Source: Anaerolineae bacterium (GTDB taxonomy: Bacteria; Chloroflexota; Anaerolineae; Aggregatilineales; Phototrophicaceae). Taken from it: a stretch of DNA of 40,069 nt. The stretch lies in assembly GCA_016789005.1 (NCBI GenBank), contig JAEURA010000328.1, forward strand, positions 1 through 40,069. Reading direction: 5' to 3'. The notes beneath the pieces are model-generated. The model saw only the letters and a program-made list of their open reading frames with translations. It was not told where the DNA came from and ran no database searches. How positions within the stretch are numbered: position 1 is the stretch's first letter; each line of letters opens with the position of its first letter. Positions 1 through 8,194 of the stretch are shown here, piece after piece. The position numbers and the translations under genes were made by a program.

Positions 1-10
1 CGGTGGGCGA

Positions 11-370
11 TCAGCTCTGGCTGTTGGGGGTGAAGCTGAGCAGCCCGGTGAAATGGTGCGAAATGCGCCCGTCGCGGAGGACGAAAACGTCGTAGACATG
101 GGCGATGCCGCCGGCAGTCTCGACATGCGCTTCGAACATGATGGAGTCGTTGCCTTCGGCGTACTTATCGGTCGAAATCAGCTTCAGATAACCCAGATGC
201 GCGATGTAACCCTTGAAGTATTCCTTCAGGGCGTCCGCGCCGACGATGTGGGTGGTGTAGCCGAGAAGCTGCGCGTCGGCGGTGTAGTTCTCGTCGATCA
301 GGCGGACGTGATCCTTTTCCGCCAGGATCGCCAGCTGTCTCTCATATAGCGCTTTGAACTTCTCGCTCAT
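11..370 (-). CDS. NTF2-like/SnoaL-like domain protein
   Basis: Predicted protein of 119 residues from the ATG at 370. A TTG at 382 lies in frame four codons upstream, directly after an AAGGA. Neither start has a well-spaced ribosome binding site, so the N-terminus is uncertain. The pattern fits a small cystatin-like alpha/beta fold of the NTF2/SnoaL group: an amphipathic N-terminal helix (KFKALYERQLAIL), a DENYTADAQLLG-type strand entrance, a helix around LKEYFKGYIAHL, then beta strands ending in DGRISHHFTGLL. Such proteins bind or isomerise small hydrophobic ligands, or have no known activity; no catalytic residues can be assigned here. It is the last gene on the minus strand at the window edge, about 120 bases downstream of the anti-sigma gene, and may be independently transcribed. 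Family assignment is by fold pattern only. Confidence 0.6.
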   Translation of the reverse strand: MSEKFKALYERQLAILAEKDHVRLIDENYTADAQLLGYTTHIVGADALKEYFKGYIAHLGYLKLISTDKYAEGNDSIMFEAHVETAGGIAHVYDVFVLRDGRISHHFTGLLSFTPNSQS

Positions 371-505
371 GACCGTGTTCAATCCTTAGTAGGGTACAGG
401 AACCTGACGGATGCGGAGATTACAGCTTTTTAGCGTCGATTGCAAGCGACGCTAACGCCGCCCGCGCCAGCGGGGACGGAGTTTTTAGCGATTTCCTGAG
501 CGCGA

Positions 506-781
506 TCAGGACGAATCGCGCTCTTTAAGCCAGGCGCGATAGACCATCAGCAGCGCCTCACGGCTGATCGCATCCTGAGTCTCGTCGGCGAGCGCGCCAG
601 TCACCGTGACCGTCCGGCGCATCTGATCGAGGTAATGCTGGCAGCCCACACACAGGCGCAGATGCGCCTCGAACCCCAGGCGGTCCGCTTCGGGAAGCGT
701 GCCTTCGAGATAGTCCGTCACGAATTCGACCATCTCCTCGCATGTCGGCATACGAACTTCATCCATGATGCGACCTGTCAT
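506..781 (-). CDS. Zinc-binding anti-sigma factor (zf-HC2 type)
   Basis: A 91-residue protein whose ATG overlaps the stop codon of the ECF sigma gene (ATGA at 778-781), so the two are translationally coupled. It carries the anti-sigma zinc-finger pattern: a Cys near residue 14 (MPTCEEMVEFV), an acidic helix (TDYLEGTLPEADR), then His-x3-Cys-x2-Cys (EAHLRLCVGCQHYLDQM). In this family the domain grips the sigma factor on the cytoplasmic side and releases it on redox or metal stress. No transmembrane segment follows: the tail is short and helical (REALLMVYRAWLKERDSS). It should therefore be a soluble, one-domain anti-sigma factor. Its partner is almost certainly the adjacent sigma factor at 778-1410. 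Confidence rests on the motif plus the overlap. Confidence 0.85.
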   Translation of the reverse strand: MTGRIMDEVRMPTCEEMVEFVTDYLEGTLPEADRLGFEAHLRLCVGCQHYLDQMRRTVTVTGALADETQDAISREALLMVYRAWLKERDSS

Positions 782-1410
782 TCGCCCAGATAGGCTTCCA
801 GCGCCCGCCGCACCTTCGAACGGGCACGGTGCAGCAGAACGCGCTGATTGGACTCGCTCACGCCCAGGATATTACAGGCTTCCTCGGCGCCGACGCCTTC
901 GACATCGCGCAGGGTGATGACCTCCCGCTGCTGCTGCGGAAGCGCGTCAATGGTGCTGTGAATCAGCCGGCGGACCTCGCCGCTCAGGAAAACCTGTTCC
1001 GGCATCTCTTCCCAACTGCGCGGCGGCGTGACCCACCCATGCGCCTCGACTCCGGTGTGCGCCGGATGAAACCGATCGGACGCGACGGTGTGCTGATCAT
1101 CGCCGGACTCGTCCGTTTCCAGCACCAGCCCCACATAACGCCCCTCGCGGCGGGCGGCGGTACGCGCGCGGTTCATCAGGATGGTGAAGATCCACGTTTT
1201 GAGCGAGGAGCGTCCCTCGAAGGTGGGCAGCGCCTTCAGGACGGCGATCCAGGTCTCCTGGACGACCTCCTGCGCCACCTCGGCGTCACCGATGATCATT
1301 GCCGCCACCCGCACCAGCGATCCTTGATAGGACTCGACGAGGCGCATGAAAGCCGCTTCGTCGCCGGCGCGCAGCGCGCTGATGATCTGGGACTCTTCCT
1401 CACGCACCAT
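778..1410 (-). CDS. ECF RNA polymerase sigma factor
   Basis: A 210-residue sigma-70 family extracytoplasmic-function factor. Region 2 spans about residues 20-90: a FMRLVESYQGSLVRVAAMIIGD helix, the AQEVVQETWIAVLKAL core-binding/-10 recognition helix, then SSLKTWIFTILMNRARTAARRE. Region 4 spans about 148-205, with PQQQREVITLRDVEG followed by the helix-turn-helix EEACNILGVSESNQRVLLHRARSKVRRAL. The linker between regions 2 and 4 is longer than usual (about 55 residues). The protein directs RNA polymerase to stress promoters. The downstream overlapping zinc anti-sigma gene is its likely inhibitor. A TATAAT-like element on the minus strand at 1450-1445 may be its -10. It is divergent from hutG with about 200 bases between the genes; a role for this sigma factor in hut expression is possible but not shown. 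Confidence 0.93.
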   Translation of the reverse strand: MVREEESQIISALRAGDEAAFMRLVESYQGSLVRVAAMIIGDAEVAQEVVQETWIAVLKALPTFEGRSSLKTWIFTILMNRARTAARREGRYVGLVLETDESGDDQHTVASDRFHPAHTGVEAHGWVTPPRSWEEMPEQVFLSGEVRRLIHSTIDALPQQQREVITLRDVEGVGAEEACNILGVSESNQRVLLHRARSKVRRALEAYLGE

Positions 1411-1444
1411 GATGGTTCTTGTCCGATTACGAACGCCGACTATG

Positions 1445-1450
1445 ATTATA
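1445..1450 (-). promoter_or_regulatory. Candidate -10 element for the ECF sigma/anti-sigma operon
   Basis: On the minus strand the hexamer reads TATAAT, 35 bases upstream of the ATG at 1410. No convincing -35 hexamer lies 16-18 bases further up, so this is a weak call. It could also be part of an ECF-type promoter whose motif I cannot recognise. Confidence 0.3.
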
Positions 1451-1552
1451 GAGCATCAAGCATGCTATCCCATCATCGAAAATCGGATTGTGGCGTCACC
1501 GCCCGCCGGCAGGAGCAACTGCCGACGCTGGCAGGTGTCTTAGTCCGAGATG

Positions 1553-1561
1553 TGTTATAAT
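1553..1561 (+). promoter_or_regulatory. Extended -10 promoter upstream of hutG
   Basis: TG-T-TATAAT gives a perfect -10 hexamer with the extended TGn motif. No good -35 is present, which is typical of extended -10 promoters. Transcription would start near 1568 and give a leader of about 44 bases that contains the hairpin at 1581-1607. Confidence 0.5.
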
Positions 1562-1580
1562 ACTGGGAAAGGTGTACTCC

Positions 1581-1607
1581 CTATCCTTTGTCCGGGCGAA
1601 AGGATAG
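1581..1607 (+). promoter_or_regulatory. Hairpin covering the hutG ribosome binding site
   Basis: CTATCCTTT (1581-1589) and AAAGGATAG (1599-1607) are perfectly complementary over 9 bases with a 9-base loop. The 3' arm contains the Shine-Dalgarno AAAGGA (1599-1604), seven bases before the GTG at 1612. The arrangement would mask the ribosome binding site. It might act as a thermosensor, a protein-binding site or a simple translation brake. Confidence 0.55.
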
Positions 1608-1611
1608 CCCT

Positions 1612-2544
1612 GTGAACCTGTTTCAGGAGACCACGCGCCCCGATGCCGACCTCTTCTACCGCCGTGGCGACACAAATGATCCGCGTTTAGGTGAAACTGC
1701 GCTTTCGCTTCCCGTCGATTACGGGTTGTCCGAAGTCGTCCTCTTAGGGCTGCCACAGGATGACGGTGTGCGGCGCAATCGCGGTCGTCCGGGTGCGAAG
1801 GATGCGCCTGATGCCATCCGCCGCGCCTTGTACCGCTGCATCGACGTTCCCGGTCTGCGCCTGTTTGACCTGGGCAATACCAAGATTCACGCCACGCTGG
1901 AAGCGACCCACGACAGCCACCGCGAAGTGGTGCGCCAGGTGCTCCGCGATGGCAAAATGCTGATCGTCCTGGGCGGCGGCAACGACACCAGCTATCCGGA
2001 TTGTTCGGCGCTGGCGATGGAGACCCGCGATACCGTGCTGGCATTCAACTTCGACGCCCATTTCGACGTGCGCGCCGACTCGGTGCGCAACAGCGGCACG
2101 CCGTATCGCCAGCTGCTCGTTGAGAAGGTTGTGCACCCCTTCAGCCTGTTTGAGATCGGCTACCAGCCGCAGGCGAATTCCCTTGCCTACCGCCAATGGC
2201 TGATCGACATCGGCGTCAACGTCTTTTCCGCCAGCGAGGCGAGGCGCTTCGGCGTCGAGAACTATCTGACGGCGATCCTGGCGCGGCGGGTGGAAGGGGT
2301 GATCTTCTGGGGGCTGGATATGGACGTGGTGCGCGCCGCCGACGCGCCGGGCGTGAGCGCGCCGAACCCGCTCGGTTTCACCGCTGAAGAATTCTGCGCC
2401 GTCGCTGCCGCCGCCGGCAGGGAGCGACGCACTCGTCTGTTCGAGATCACCGAAGTCAACCCGGCGCATGATCTCGACGACCGTACCAGCCGCCTGGCGG
2501 CGACCGCCCTCTGGACCTTTCTCTGGGAATACAAGAACCGCTAG
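1612..2544 (+). CDS. hutG: Formimidoylglutamase-like arginase-family hydrolase
   Basis: Ureohydrolase-fold protein that should split N-formimino-L-glutamate to glutamate and formamide, the last Hut step. I chose the GTG at 1612 (310 residues) because AAAGGA sits seven bases before it. A TTG at 1588 is in frame but has no spaced ribosome binding site and lies in the leader hairpin. Metal-site motifs are visible: FNFDAHFD (D148, H150, D152) and GLDMD (D236, D238), plus the family-like EITEVNP near 278-284. The first manganese ligand, His of the usual GGxH motif, is replaced: residues 121-125 read GGGND, with Asn124. That could reduce bimetal binding or mark a subfamily. It heads the hut gene set, with hutU 272 bases downstream. 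The substrate is inferred from the hut context; an agmatinase-like role is less likely. Confidence 0.82.
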   Translation: MNLFQETTRPDADLFYRRGDTNDPRLGETALSLPVDYGLSEVVLLGLPQDDGVRRNRGRPGAKDAPDAIRRALYRCIDVPGLRLFDLGNTKIHATLEATHDSHREVVRQVLRDGKMLIVLGGGNDTSYPDCSALAMETRDTVLAFNFDAHFDVRADSVRNSGTPYRQLLVEKVVHPFSLFEIGYQPQANSLAYRQWLIDIGVNVFSASEARRFGVENYLTAILARRVEGVIFWGLDMDVVRAADAPGVSAPNPLGFTAEEFCAVAAAAGRERRTRLFEITEVNPAHDLDDRTSRLAATALWTFLWEYKNR

Positions 2545-2550
2545 AATCAA

Positions 2551-2570
2551 AGTGTGTCTGCAAACGCACT
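2551..2570 (+). repeat. Short inverted repeat with TGTCTGCAAAC core, just after hutG
   Basis: AGTGTG and CGCACT flank the loop (one G-U pair), seven bases past the hutG stop. The core TGTCTGCAAAC (2555-2565) recurs at 36255-36265, and its inverted form minus the last base (TGTCTGCAAA on the minus strand) lies at 36350-36359. It may be a relic end of that element. It could also serve as a weak terminator. Confidence 0.4.
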
Positions 2571-2600
2571 AAAGTGAAGTCTCGAAAGAAATCAAGGCAC

Positions 2601-2664
2601 GGGAGACCCGGCGGGTCTCCCCTACAACCAACGTGCCGTAGGGGCGAGCCGGCGGCTCGTCCGT
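2601..2664 (+). repeat. Pair of GTAG-type REP palindromes (BIME-like)
   Basis: Two hairpins in opposite orientation. The first has a 9-base stem (2601-2609 with 2613-2621, loop GGC) and ends in CTAC at 2622-2625, which is GTAG on the other strand. The second starts with GTAG at 2638 and folds through 2645-2650 with 2654-2659, again with loop GGC. Stem, loop and GTAG foot match the array around the RAYT gene at 39285-39848, so these look like dispersed copies moved by that transposase. Confidence 0.8.
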
Positions 2665-2690
2665 TGAGAAGATGCGAGACATGGCTTAGA

Positions 2691-2758
2691 CCTCACCTCT
2701 CGGTCCCCTCTCCACGCAGTGGAGAGGGGAAGCTAAGCGCAGCGCAGCAGGGGTGAGG
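2691..2758 (+). repeat. Nested palindromic repeat (CCTCACC...GGTGAGG family)
   Basis: An outer inverted repeat (CCTCACC 2691-2697, GGTGAGG 2752-2758) encloses a perfect 11-base stem (2705-2715 with 2719-2729, loop GCA). A related copy in the opposite orientation lies at 36272-36333. With the REP pair just upstream, it fills most of the 272-base spacer between hutG and hutU. Confidence 0.65.
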
Positions 2759-2816
2759 ACAGCGTGCTTCCTTGAAATGCGGCGTAGTTGTTTGAGTCCT
2801 CCTGGAGAAAAGACTT

Positions 2817-4475
2817 ATGGCTGATCACCCCCGCCCGATCAAAGCGCCCACTGGCACGGCGCTCACCTGCAAGAACTGGCTGATCGAAGCCGCCTACAGA
2901 ATGCTGCAAAACAACCTCGATGCCGAAGTGGCGTTCGACCCGGATCACCTGATCGTGTACGGCGGACGCGGGCGGGCGGCGCGCAGTTGGGAAGCGTTTG
3001 ACGCCATCCTCGACGCCCTGCGCCGCCTGAATCCGGACGAGACCCTACTGGTTCAGTCGGGCAAGCCGGTCGCCGTCTTCCGCACCCATGCCGACGCGCC
3101 GCGCGTGCTGATCGCCAACAGCAACATCGTCCCCGCCTGGGCGACGCAGGCGAACTTCGACCGCTGGGAACGCGACGGGCTGATCATGTACGGTCAGATG
3201 ACGGCGGGAAGCTGGATCTACATCGGCACGCAGGGCATTTTGCAGGGCACTTACGAGACCTTCGGCGCGCTGGCGCGCCAGCACGGCTGGGGATCGTTGA
3301 AAGGGAAGTTCGTCGTCACCGCCGGTCTGGGCGAAATGGGCGGCGCGCAGCCGCTTGCCGTGACCATGAACGAGGGCGTCGGCTTGTTCGTCGAGGTGGA
3401 CCGCTGGCGGGCGGAGCGGCGACTGAATCTGAAGCAGATCGACGCCATCACCGACAACCTGGAAGAGGCGATGACCTGGGTCGAAGAGGCGCTCGCCGTG
3501 CCGATGCCGAAGTCCATCGGGCTGGTTGCCAACGCCAGCGAGGTGCTGCCTGAACTGGTGGCGCGCGGCGTCGTGCCGGACGTAGTCACCGATCAGACCA
3601 GCGCGCACGATGTCCTCTACGGGTACATTCCGGCGGGCATGAGCGTCGAAGCCGCCGCCGCGCTGCGCGCCAGCGACCCCGACGCCTACCGGGCGCTGGC
3701 GATGGACTCGATGGCGCGTCACGTTCAGGCGATGCTCGACTGGAAGGCGAAAGGGGCGGTCGTCTTCGACTACGGCAACAATCTGCGTCAGCGGGCGTTC
3801 GATCACGGCGTCGCCGACGCCTTCGCCTATCCGGGCTTTGTGCCGGCGTACATCCGCCCGCTGTTCTGCGAGGGCAAAGGTCCCTTCCGCTGGGTGGCGC
3901 TCTCTGGCGACCCGGAAGACATCTATGCCACCGACCGCGCCATCCTTGAACTCTTCCCGGAGGACGACCACCTGCGCCGCTGGATCACGATGGCGCGCGA
4001 GCAGATCGTCTTCCAGGGGCTGCCGGCGCGCATCTGCTGGCTGGGCTACGGCGAACGGGCGAAAGCCGGGCTGCGCTTCAACGAGATGGTGGCGCGCGGC
4101 GAAGTCAAAGCGCCTATCGTCATCGGGCGCGACCACCTGGACAGCGGATCGGTCGCCAGCCCGAACCGCGAGACCGAAGGCATGAAAGACGGCAGCGACG
4201 CCATCGCCGACTGGCCCCTGCTGAACGCGCTGGTCAACGCCGTCGGCGGGGCGACCTGGGTGAGCATCCATCATGGCGGCGGCGTGGGCATTGGCTACAG
4301 CATCCACGCCGGACAGGTGATCGTCGCCGACGGCACGCCGGAAGCGGCGCGCCGCCTCGAACGGGTGCTGACCAGCGATCCGGGCATGGGCGTCGTCCGC
4401 CATGCCGATGCGGGCTACGATGAGGCGATTACTTTCGCCAAAGCCAACGGCGTCGATATTCCGATGATGAAATGA
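2817..4475 (+). CDS. hutU: Urocanate hydratase (urocanase)
   Basis: Converts urocanate to imidazolone propionate, the second Hut step, in the cytoplasm, with tightly bound NAD+ as electrophile. The 552-residue length matches the usual ~555. Visible family blocks are the N-terminal [38 protein letters not shown], the NAD-binding glycine-rich [37 protein letters not shown], the [12 protein letters not shown] segment and the C-terminal [15 protein letters not shown]. The ATG at 2817 is preceded by GGAG at 2804-2807 (nine-base spacing). It is separated from hutG by REP-type repeats, so it may need its own promoter or depend on read-through; no clear promoter was seen. The stop is only 18 bases from the convergent stop of the TIR/CpaE gene. 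Confidence 0.97.
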   Translation: MADHPRPIKAPTGTALTCKNWLIEAAYRMLQNNLDAEVAFDPDHLIVYGGRGRAARSWEAFDAILDALRRLNPDETLLVQSGKPVAVFRTHADAPRVLIANSNIVPAWATQANFDRWERDGLIMYGQMTAGSWIYIGTQGILQGTYETFGALARQHGWGSLKGKFVVTAGLGEMGGAQPLAVTMNEGVGLFVEVDRWRAERRLNLKQIDAITDNLEEAMTWVEEALAVPMPKSIGLVANASEVLPELVARGVVPDVVTDQTSAHDVLYGYIPAGMSVEAAAALRASDPDAYRALAMDSMARHVQAMLDWKAKGAVVFDYGNNLRQRAFDHGVADAFAYPGFVPAYIRPLFCEGKGPFRWVALSGDPEDIYATDRAILELFPEDDHLRRWITMAREQIVFQGLPARICWLGYGERAKAGLRFNEMVARGEVKAPIVIGRDHLDSGSVASPNRETEGMKDGSDAIADWPLLNALVNAVGGATWVSIHHGGGVGIGYSIHAGQVIVADGTPEAARRLERVLTSDPGMGVVRHADAGYDEAITFAKANGVDIPMMK

Positions 4476-4493
4476 GTAAGATCAAGAGCCGAT

Positions 4494-6797
4494 CTATGCC
4501 TTTTGGCTGAACGGCACAAACTTGAAATTCAAGTGGCTGAGTTCCTGTGGAGGCGGAGCGGGAATCGGATCAACCCAATAGACGGGGCGAATGAAACTCT
4601 CGCACCCGTCATCGGCGCAGCGATACTTGAGCGCGTAGTCCCATTCGTAGCGGCAGAACTCCGATTCGGCGTAGTTGGGCGACCAGAACAACTGGAAGAT
4701 ATCGGCTGTGTCAATCGCCCTCGCCAGCGCTGCCTGCCAGTTTTCTCCGGCGTGCAAGCCATCTACGTCGATAAACACTTCGTTGCCCATCGCTACTTGT
4801 GCCAGACGATAGGCGCGCGCCACTTCGGTGTCCTTGTGCGAATAGGAGATGAAAATCCTCTGGTATTTCTCCGCATGTTGGCTGGCAAAGCGGGCTGCCG
4901 CTAAGGGATTGTCGTCTTCGGGGGCAACATGAATGGAAGCCGCACTTTCGGCGGCGATATCGATGCCGCACCGGATGAATGCCACTTCGATACCGGCGAT
5001 CCGCACGGAAACGCGCACGATGACGGTTTCGTCAATCGGTTCCTCGGTCGGGTAAAAGTCAAAGTCGAAGCGCGTAAAAGGTCCACGCCAGCGTTTTGTC
5101 AAAGATGCCGGCTCGAACTGGAGTTCCTCACACTCCGGCGTGATAGTGATCAGCGTGCCAAAAGCGACCTGCGCCGTCTGTTTTGCTGATCTCGCTTGGG
5201 GAATCGTCCCGCCAAGTTCCTCTTTGAACTTCCCAATATCCTGCTGCATCTGCGCGGCAGCAGCCTCGACATGGGCATAAACATAAAGCCCGTGTTTGCG
5301 CCCTGCAAAGGCTTGGCGAGGATAGTATGCCGAGAAGAGGGTGCGCTGCATCTCTGGCGGCGCGGCTTGAGGCGCTGGCGATCCTCCACCTGAGTGGTAG
5401 TCGTAGGAGAACAAGCCGCGCGTCGGCAAGTTGCTCATCCTGGCTTCTTCGACCGATGGAAGCTCCAGTGCGGCGTTCTTGTCTGGGGTTAGGCGCAGGT
5501 TCAACCCGCTCGTAGACGCAGACGCATGACGCACGGACTCTTGCAAAGGGGCTGCATCGAAATGGATCGTCGCGCTGTGGGACTGATAGGCAGCACGAAT
5601 GGATTGGTAGAGTTCGTCTGGGGCGATAGGCTTTACGAGATAATGCCGCGCGCCGGACTGCACTGCCTTCTGCAAGACCTCGACCGTGCTGAGAACCCCC
5701 ATCATGATGATGGCGGCTGTTGGAAGTTCGGTCAGCAGGCGTTTGGCAAGCGCAGTGCCGTCGATGTCTGGCAAAGCGGCGTCAAGCAGGATGATGTCCG
5801 GCTGTAGACTGAGCGCTTTCTCGATACCTTCCGCGCCTGACGCGGCGGCTCCGACCACTTTGAAATCACTCTCAAATGCCAGCAGCTTGATGAGATTGGC
5901 TGCAGTTTCTGGGATTTCATCGACTATGAAGACGCTGATCGTCGGACCTGCCTCGCGACCGATGGGTGATTGAGGACGACTGGAACGTCGAGGCGTGCGT
6001 TCAGCGCTGCTTCCCAATTTGACAGCGGGCGGCGGTGTTTCGTCTTCACCGTACACCAGCATCTTGAAGACAAAATCGCTCAAGTGGATGAGTGCTGTAT
6101 CGAGTGACTTGTCGTCAGCGCCGTGCCGGAATACAGATGGTATGCCTTTATTAAGCGCGCCCAAAGCGGAATCGGTGTCGTTTGGCAGTCGAGCATCCAG
6201 CGTCACACGCAGGTATTGCTCGATCCGTTTCGTATCGATGTTGAGTTTCTTTGAGGCTAATGCATCGTCAACGTGGTTGACGACGGTGACGATTTTGTCC
6301 GATGAATACGCCATCTGCTTGAACAGATCAAGCGCCAAGCGCGCATTTTTCACCCCGGTTAACGTCGGCAAGATCACCAGCACAATGACCGATGCCATAT
6401 CGATTACTGTCAAAGCTGTTTTATTCAGGTGATGCCCCACATCGACCACGATGAAATCATAGAGGTCAGCAGCCAAGGTCAGCAGTTTCTCAACCTGCTC
6501 GGAGGTGATTTGATCTGCGTCTGCCGGATGAGACGGAGCAGTGAGGACGCGCAGCCCATTCTCGTAGACCGTCGTACAAGCTTCGAGATGTTCGGGGTCG
6601 GTTGAATCTGCCAGCGCGTCGATCACTGTGGCGCTGCTTCGCAGATTCAGCATCACGCCTACGTCGGCATAGGGCAGGCTCAAATCAATCAACAAGGACC
6701 GCGCCCCATGCATGGGAAATCGCGCTGCGAGATTGACCGCCACCGTCGTGCAGCCCGCGCCGCCGCTTGCGCTGTGTACCGCGATGATATGCCCCAT
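4494..6797 (-). CDS. CpaE-like ATPase / receiver / TIR-domain fusion protein
   Basis: A 767-residue multidomain protein. I chose the ATG at 6797, which follows GGGGAG by nine bases; an upstream in-frame ATG at 6830 lacks one. Residues 1-250 are a MinD/ParA-type P-loop ATPase of the CpaE kind: SGGAGCTT (11-18) is a deviant Walker A lacking both usual lysines, and IVVDVGHH follows at 116-123. Residues 287-405 are a response-regulator receiver with acidic D293/E294, phospho-acceptor D339 and K389; the usual Thr/Ser is Gly367. A linker (about 406-482) and a beta-rich module (about 483-620) follow, of a kind I recall next to TIR domains in Chloroflexi and cyanobacteria. Residues 647-745 are a TIR domain (IFISYSHKD) with the putative NADase glutamate E718 in CRYE. 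No Tad pilus genes are nearby. It interrupts the hut genes on the opposite strand and looks less G+C-rich than its neighbours, which suggests insertion. The function is probably signal-controlled TIR activity. Confidence 0.85.
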   Translation of the reverse strand: MGHIIAVHSASGGAGCTTVAVNLAARFPMHGARSLLIDLSLPYADVGVMLNLRSSATVIDALADSTDPEHLEACTTVYENGLRVLTAPSHPADADQITSEQVEKLLTLAADLYDFIVVDVGHHLNKTALTVIDMASVIVLVILPTLTGVKNARLALDLFKQMAYSSDKIVTVVNHVDDALASKKLNIDTKRIEQYLRVTLDARLPNDTDSALGALNKGIPSVFRHGADDKSLDTALIHLSDFVFKMLVYGEDETPPPAVKLGSSAERTPRRSSRPQSPIGREAGPTISVFIVDEIPETAANLIKLLAFESDFKVVGAAASGAEGIEKALSLQPDIILLDAALPDIDGTALAKRLLTELPTAAIIMMGVLSTVEVLQKAVQSGARHYLVKPIAPDELYQSIRAAYQSHSATIHFDAAPLQESVRHASASTSGLNLRLTPDKNAALELPSVEEARMSNLPTRGLFSYDYHSGGGSPAPQAAPPEMQRTLFSAYYPRQAFAGRKHGLYVYAHVEAAAAQMQQDIGKFKEELGGTIPQARSAKQTAQVAFGTLITITPECEELQFEPASLTKRWRGPFTRFDFDFYPTEEPIDETVIVRVSVRIAGIEVAFIRCGIDIAAESAASIHVAPEDDNPLAAARFASQHAEKYQRIFISYSHKDTEVARAYRLAQVAMGNEVFIDVDGLHAGENWQAALARAIDTADIFQLFWSPNYAESEFCRYEWDYALKYRCADDGCESFIRPVYWVDPIPAPPPQELSHLNFKFVPFSQKA

Positions 6798-6904
6798 ATT
6801 GCTCAACTCCCCAGAGGTAAGATTATGCAATTCGATTGGACATATGTTGAAATATATCGCATCGCGATGATGAAGGGCTAAAATCAGGGCAGGAAAGGTT
6901 GAAA

Positions 6905-8194
6905 GTGTCGCTTATGGAATCAGTCGATTTACTGCTCACCAATATCGCCCAGCTGGTGACCTGCGCCGGCTCAGGCGCGCCGAAGCGCGGCGCAGCGATG
7001 CGCGATCTCGGCATCATCGAGGACGCGGCGGTCGCCGCTCAGGACGGCGTGATCGTCGCCGTCGGCAAGAGCGAGGATCTGCTGCGCGCCTATCGCAGCG
7101 AGAATCATGAGGACTGCCGGCGGCGGGCGGTCGTCCCCGGCTTTGTGGACTGTCACACACACGCTATCTTCGCCGGCGACCGCCTGGACGAGTTCGAAAT
7201 GCGGCTGAGCGGCGCGACCTACATGGAGATCATGGCGGCGGGCGGCGGCATCCGCAAGACCATGCGCGCCACTCGCGCCGCCTCACTGGATGATCTGCGT
7301 GAGACGCTGCTGGAACGCATTGAGCGGATGATGCAGACCGGCACGACCACCGCCGAGATCAAGACCGGCTATGGGCTGGATGTCGAGACCGAGGTTCGCC
7401 TGTTGGAGGTCATCGATTGGGCTGCCGAGCGCTACCCCATGCGCCTGCTGCCGACCTTTCTGGGCGCGCATGCCGTCCCGCCGGAATTTCCGGATGCCGA
7501 GTCCTACACCCGCCATGTGATCGAGGTGATGCTGCCCGCCGTGAATGTCTGGTATGCCGGTTCATGGTTCGCTCGCCAGGTGACACCGCTGTTCGTCGAT
7601 GTCTTCTGCGAGCAGGGGGTCTTTGATGTCGATCAGTCGCGGCGCATCCTGCAAGCCGGGCAGGCGCTCGGCATGGCGGCGAAGGCGCACGTCGATGAAT
7701 TCGTCAACCTGGGCGGCGTGCCGATGGCGGTCGCGCTGGATGCCGTCTCGGTCGATCACCTGGATGTGACGCCCGACCACGAACTGGAGCGTCTGGCGGC
7801 TTCGAATACCGTTGGCGTCATGCTGCCGGCGGTCAACTTCAACCTGGGGAGCCATCACTACGGCAGTGCGCGCCGCCTGATCGACGCCGGCGGCATCCTG
7901 GCGCTGGCGACCGACTACAACCCCGGCAGCGCCCCGACCACCAGCATCCCGATGACGATGGCGATTGCCTGCCGCTACCAGAAGCTGATCCCCGCCGAGG
8001 CGCTGAACGCCGTCACCCTGAACGCCGCTTATGCCATCGGCATGGGCGGGCGGATCGGCTCCATCGAGGTCGGCAAGCAGGCGGACCTGCTCATCCTCAA
8101 CGAACCGGACTACCGCGCCGCCGCCTATGAGTTCGGGGGCAACCCGATCTGGCGCGTCGGCGCCAAAGGAGCGCTGCTATGGCACAGCTGGTGA
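6905..8194 (+). CDS. hutI: Imidazolonepropionase
   Basis: Amidohydrolase-superfamily enzyme opening the imidazolone ring of 4-imidazolone-5-propionate to N-formimino-L-glutamate, the third Hut step. Motifs seen: metal-binding GFVDCHTHAIFAGDR, the HutI-specific KTGYGLD, AHVDEF and VDHLD (metal His residues), and LATDYNPGSAP (metal Asp). About 429 residues, close to family length. Three starts are possible: TTG 6899, GTG 6905 and ATG 6914. GTG 6905 is best placed, six bases after AGGAAAGG (6891-6898). The 3' end overlaps hutH by 16 bases, so the pair is co-translated. It is divergent from the TIR/CpaE gene with about 107 bases between the starts; the -10-like TAAAAT at 6879-6884 has no matching -35. 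Confidence 0.96.
   Translation: MSLMESVDLLLTNIAQLVTCAGSGAPKRGAAMRDLGIIEDAAVAAQDGVIVAVGKSEDLLRAYRSENHEDCRRRAVVPGFVDCHTHAIFAGDRLDEFEMRLSGATYMEIMAAGGGIRKTMRATRAASLDDLRETLLERIERMMQTGTTTAEIKTGYGLDVETEVRLLEVIDWAAERYPMRLLPTFLGAHAVPPEFPDAESYTRHVIEVMLPAVNVWYAGSWFARQVTPLFVDVFCEQGVFDVDQSRRILQAGQALGMAAKAHVDEFVNLGGVPMAVALDAVSVDHLDVTPDHELERLAASNTVGVMLPAVNFNLGSHHYGSARRLIDAGGILALATDYNPGSAPTTSIPMTMAIACRYQKLIPAEALNAVTLNAAYAIGMGGRIGSIEVGKQADLLILNEPDYRAAAYEFGGNPIWRVGAKGALLWHSW

Noticed and set aside
1588-1611. TTG start for hutG at 1588
   Set aside because: It lies in the leader hairpin without a spaced ribosome binding site; GTG 1612 is seven bases after AAAGGA.
3045-4403. A 452-codon open frame on the minus strand
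   Set aside because: Antisense to urocanase, which matches its family over the full length.
4494-6797. Tad pilus locus suggested by the CpaE-like ATPase
   Set aside because: No CpaF, TadB/C, secretin or pilin gene is present, and the receiver and TIR fusion points to a different role.
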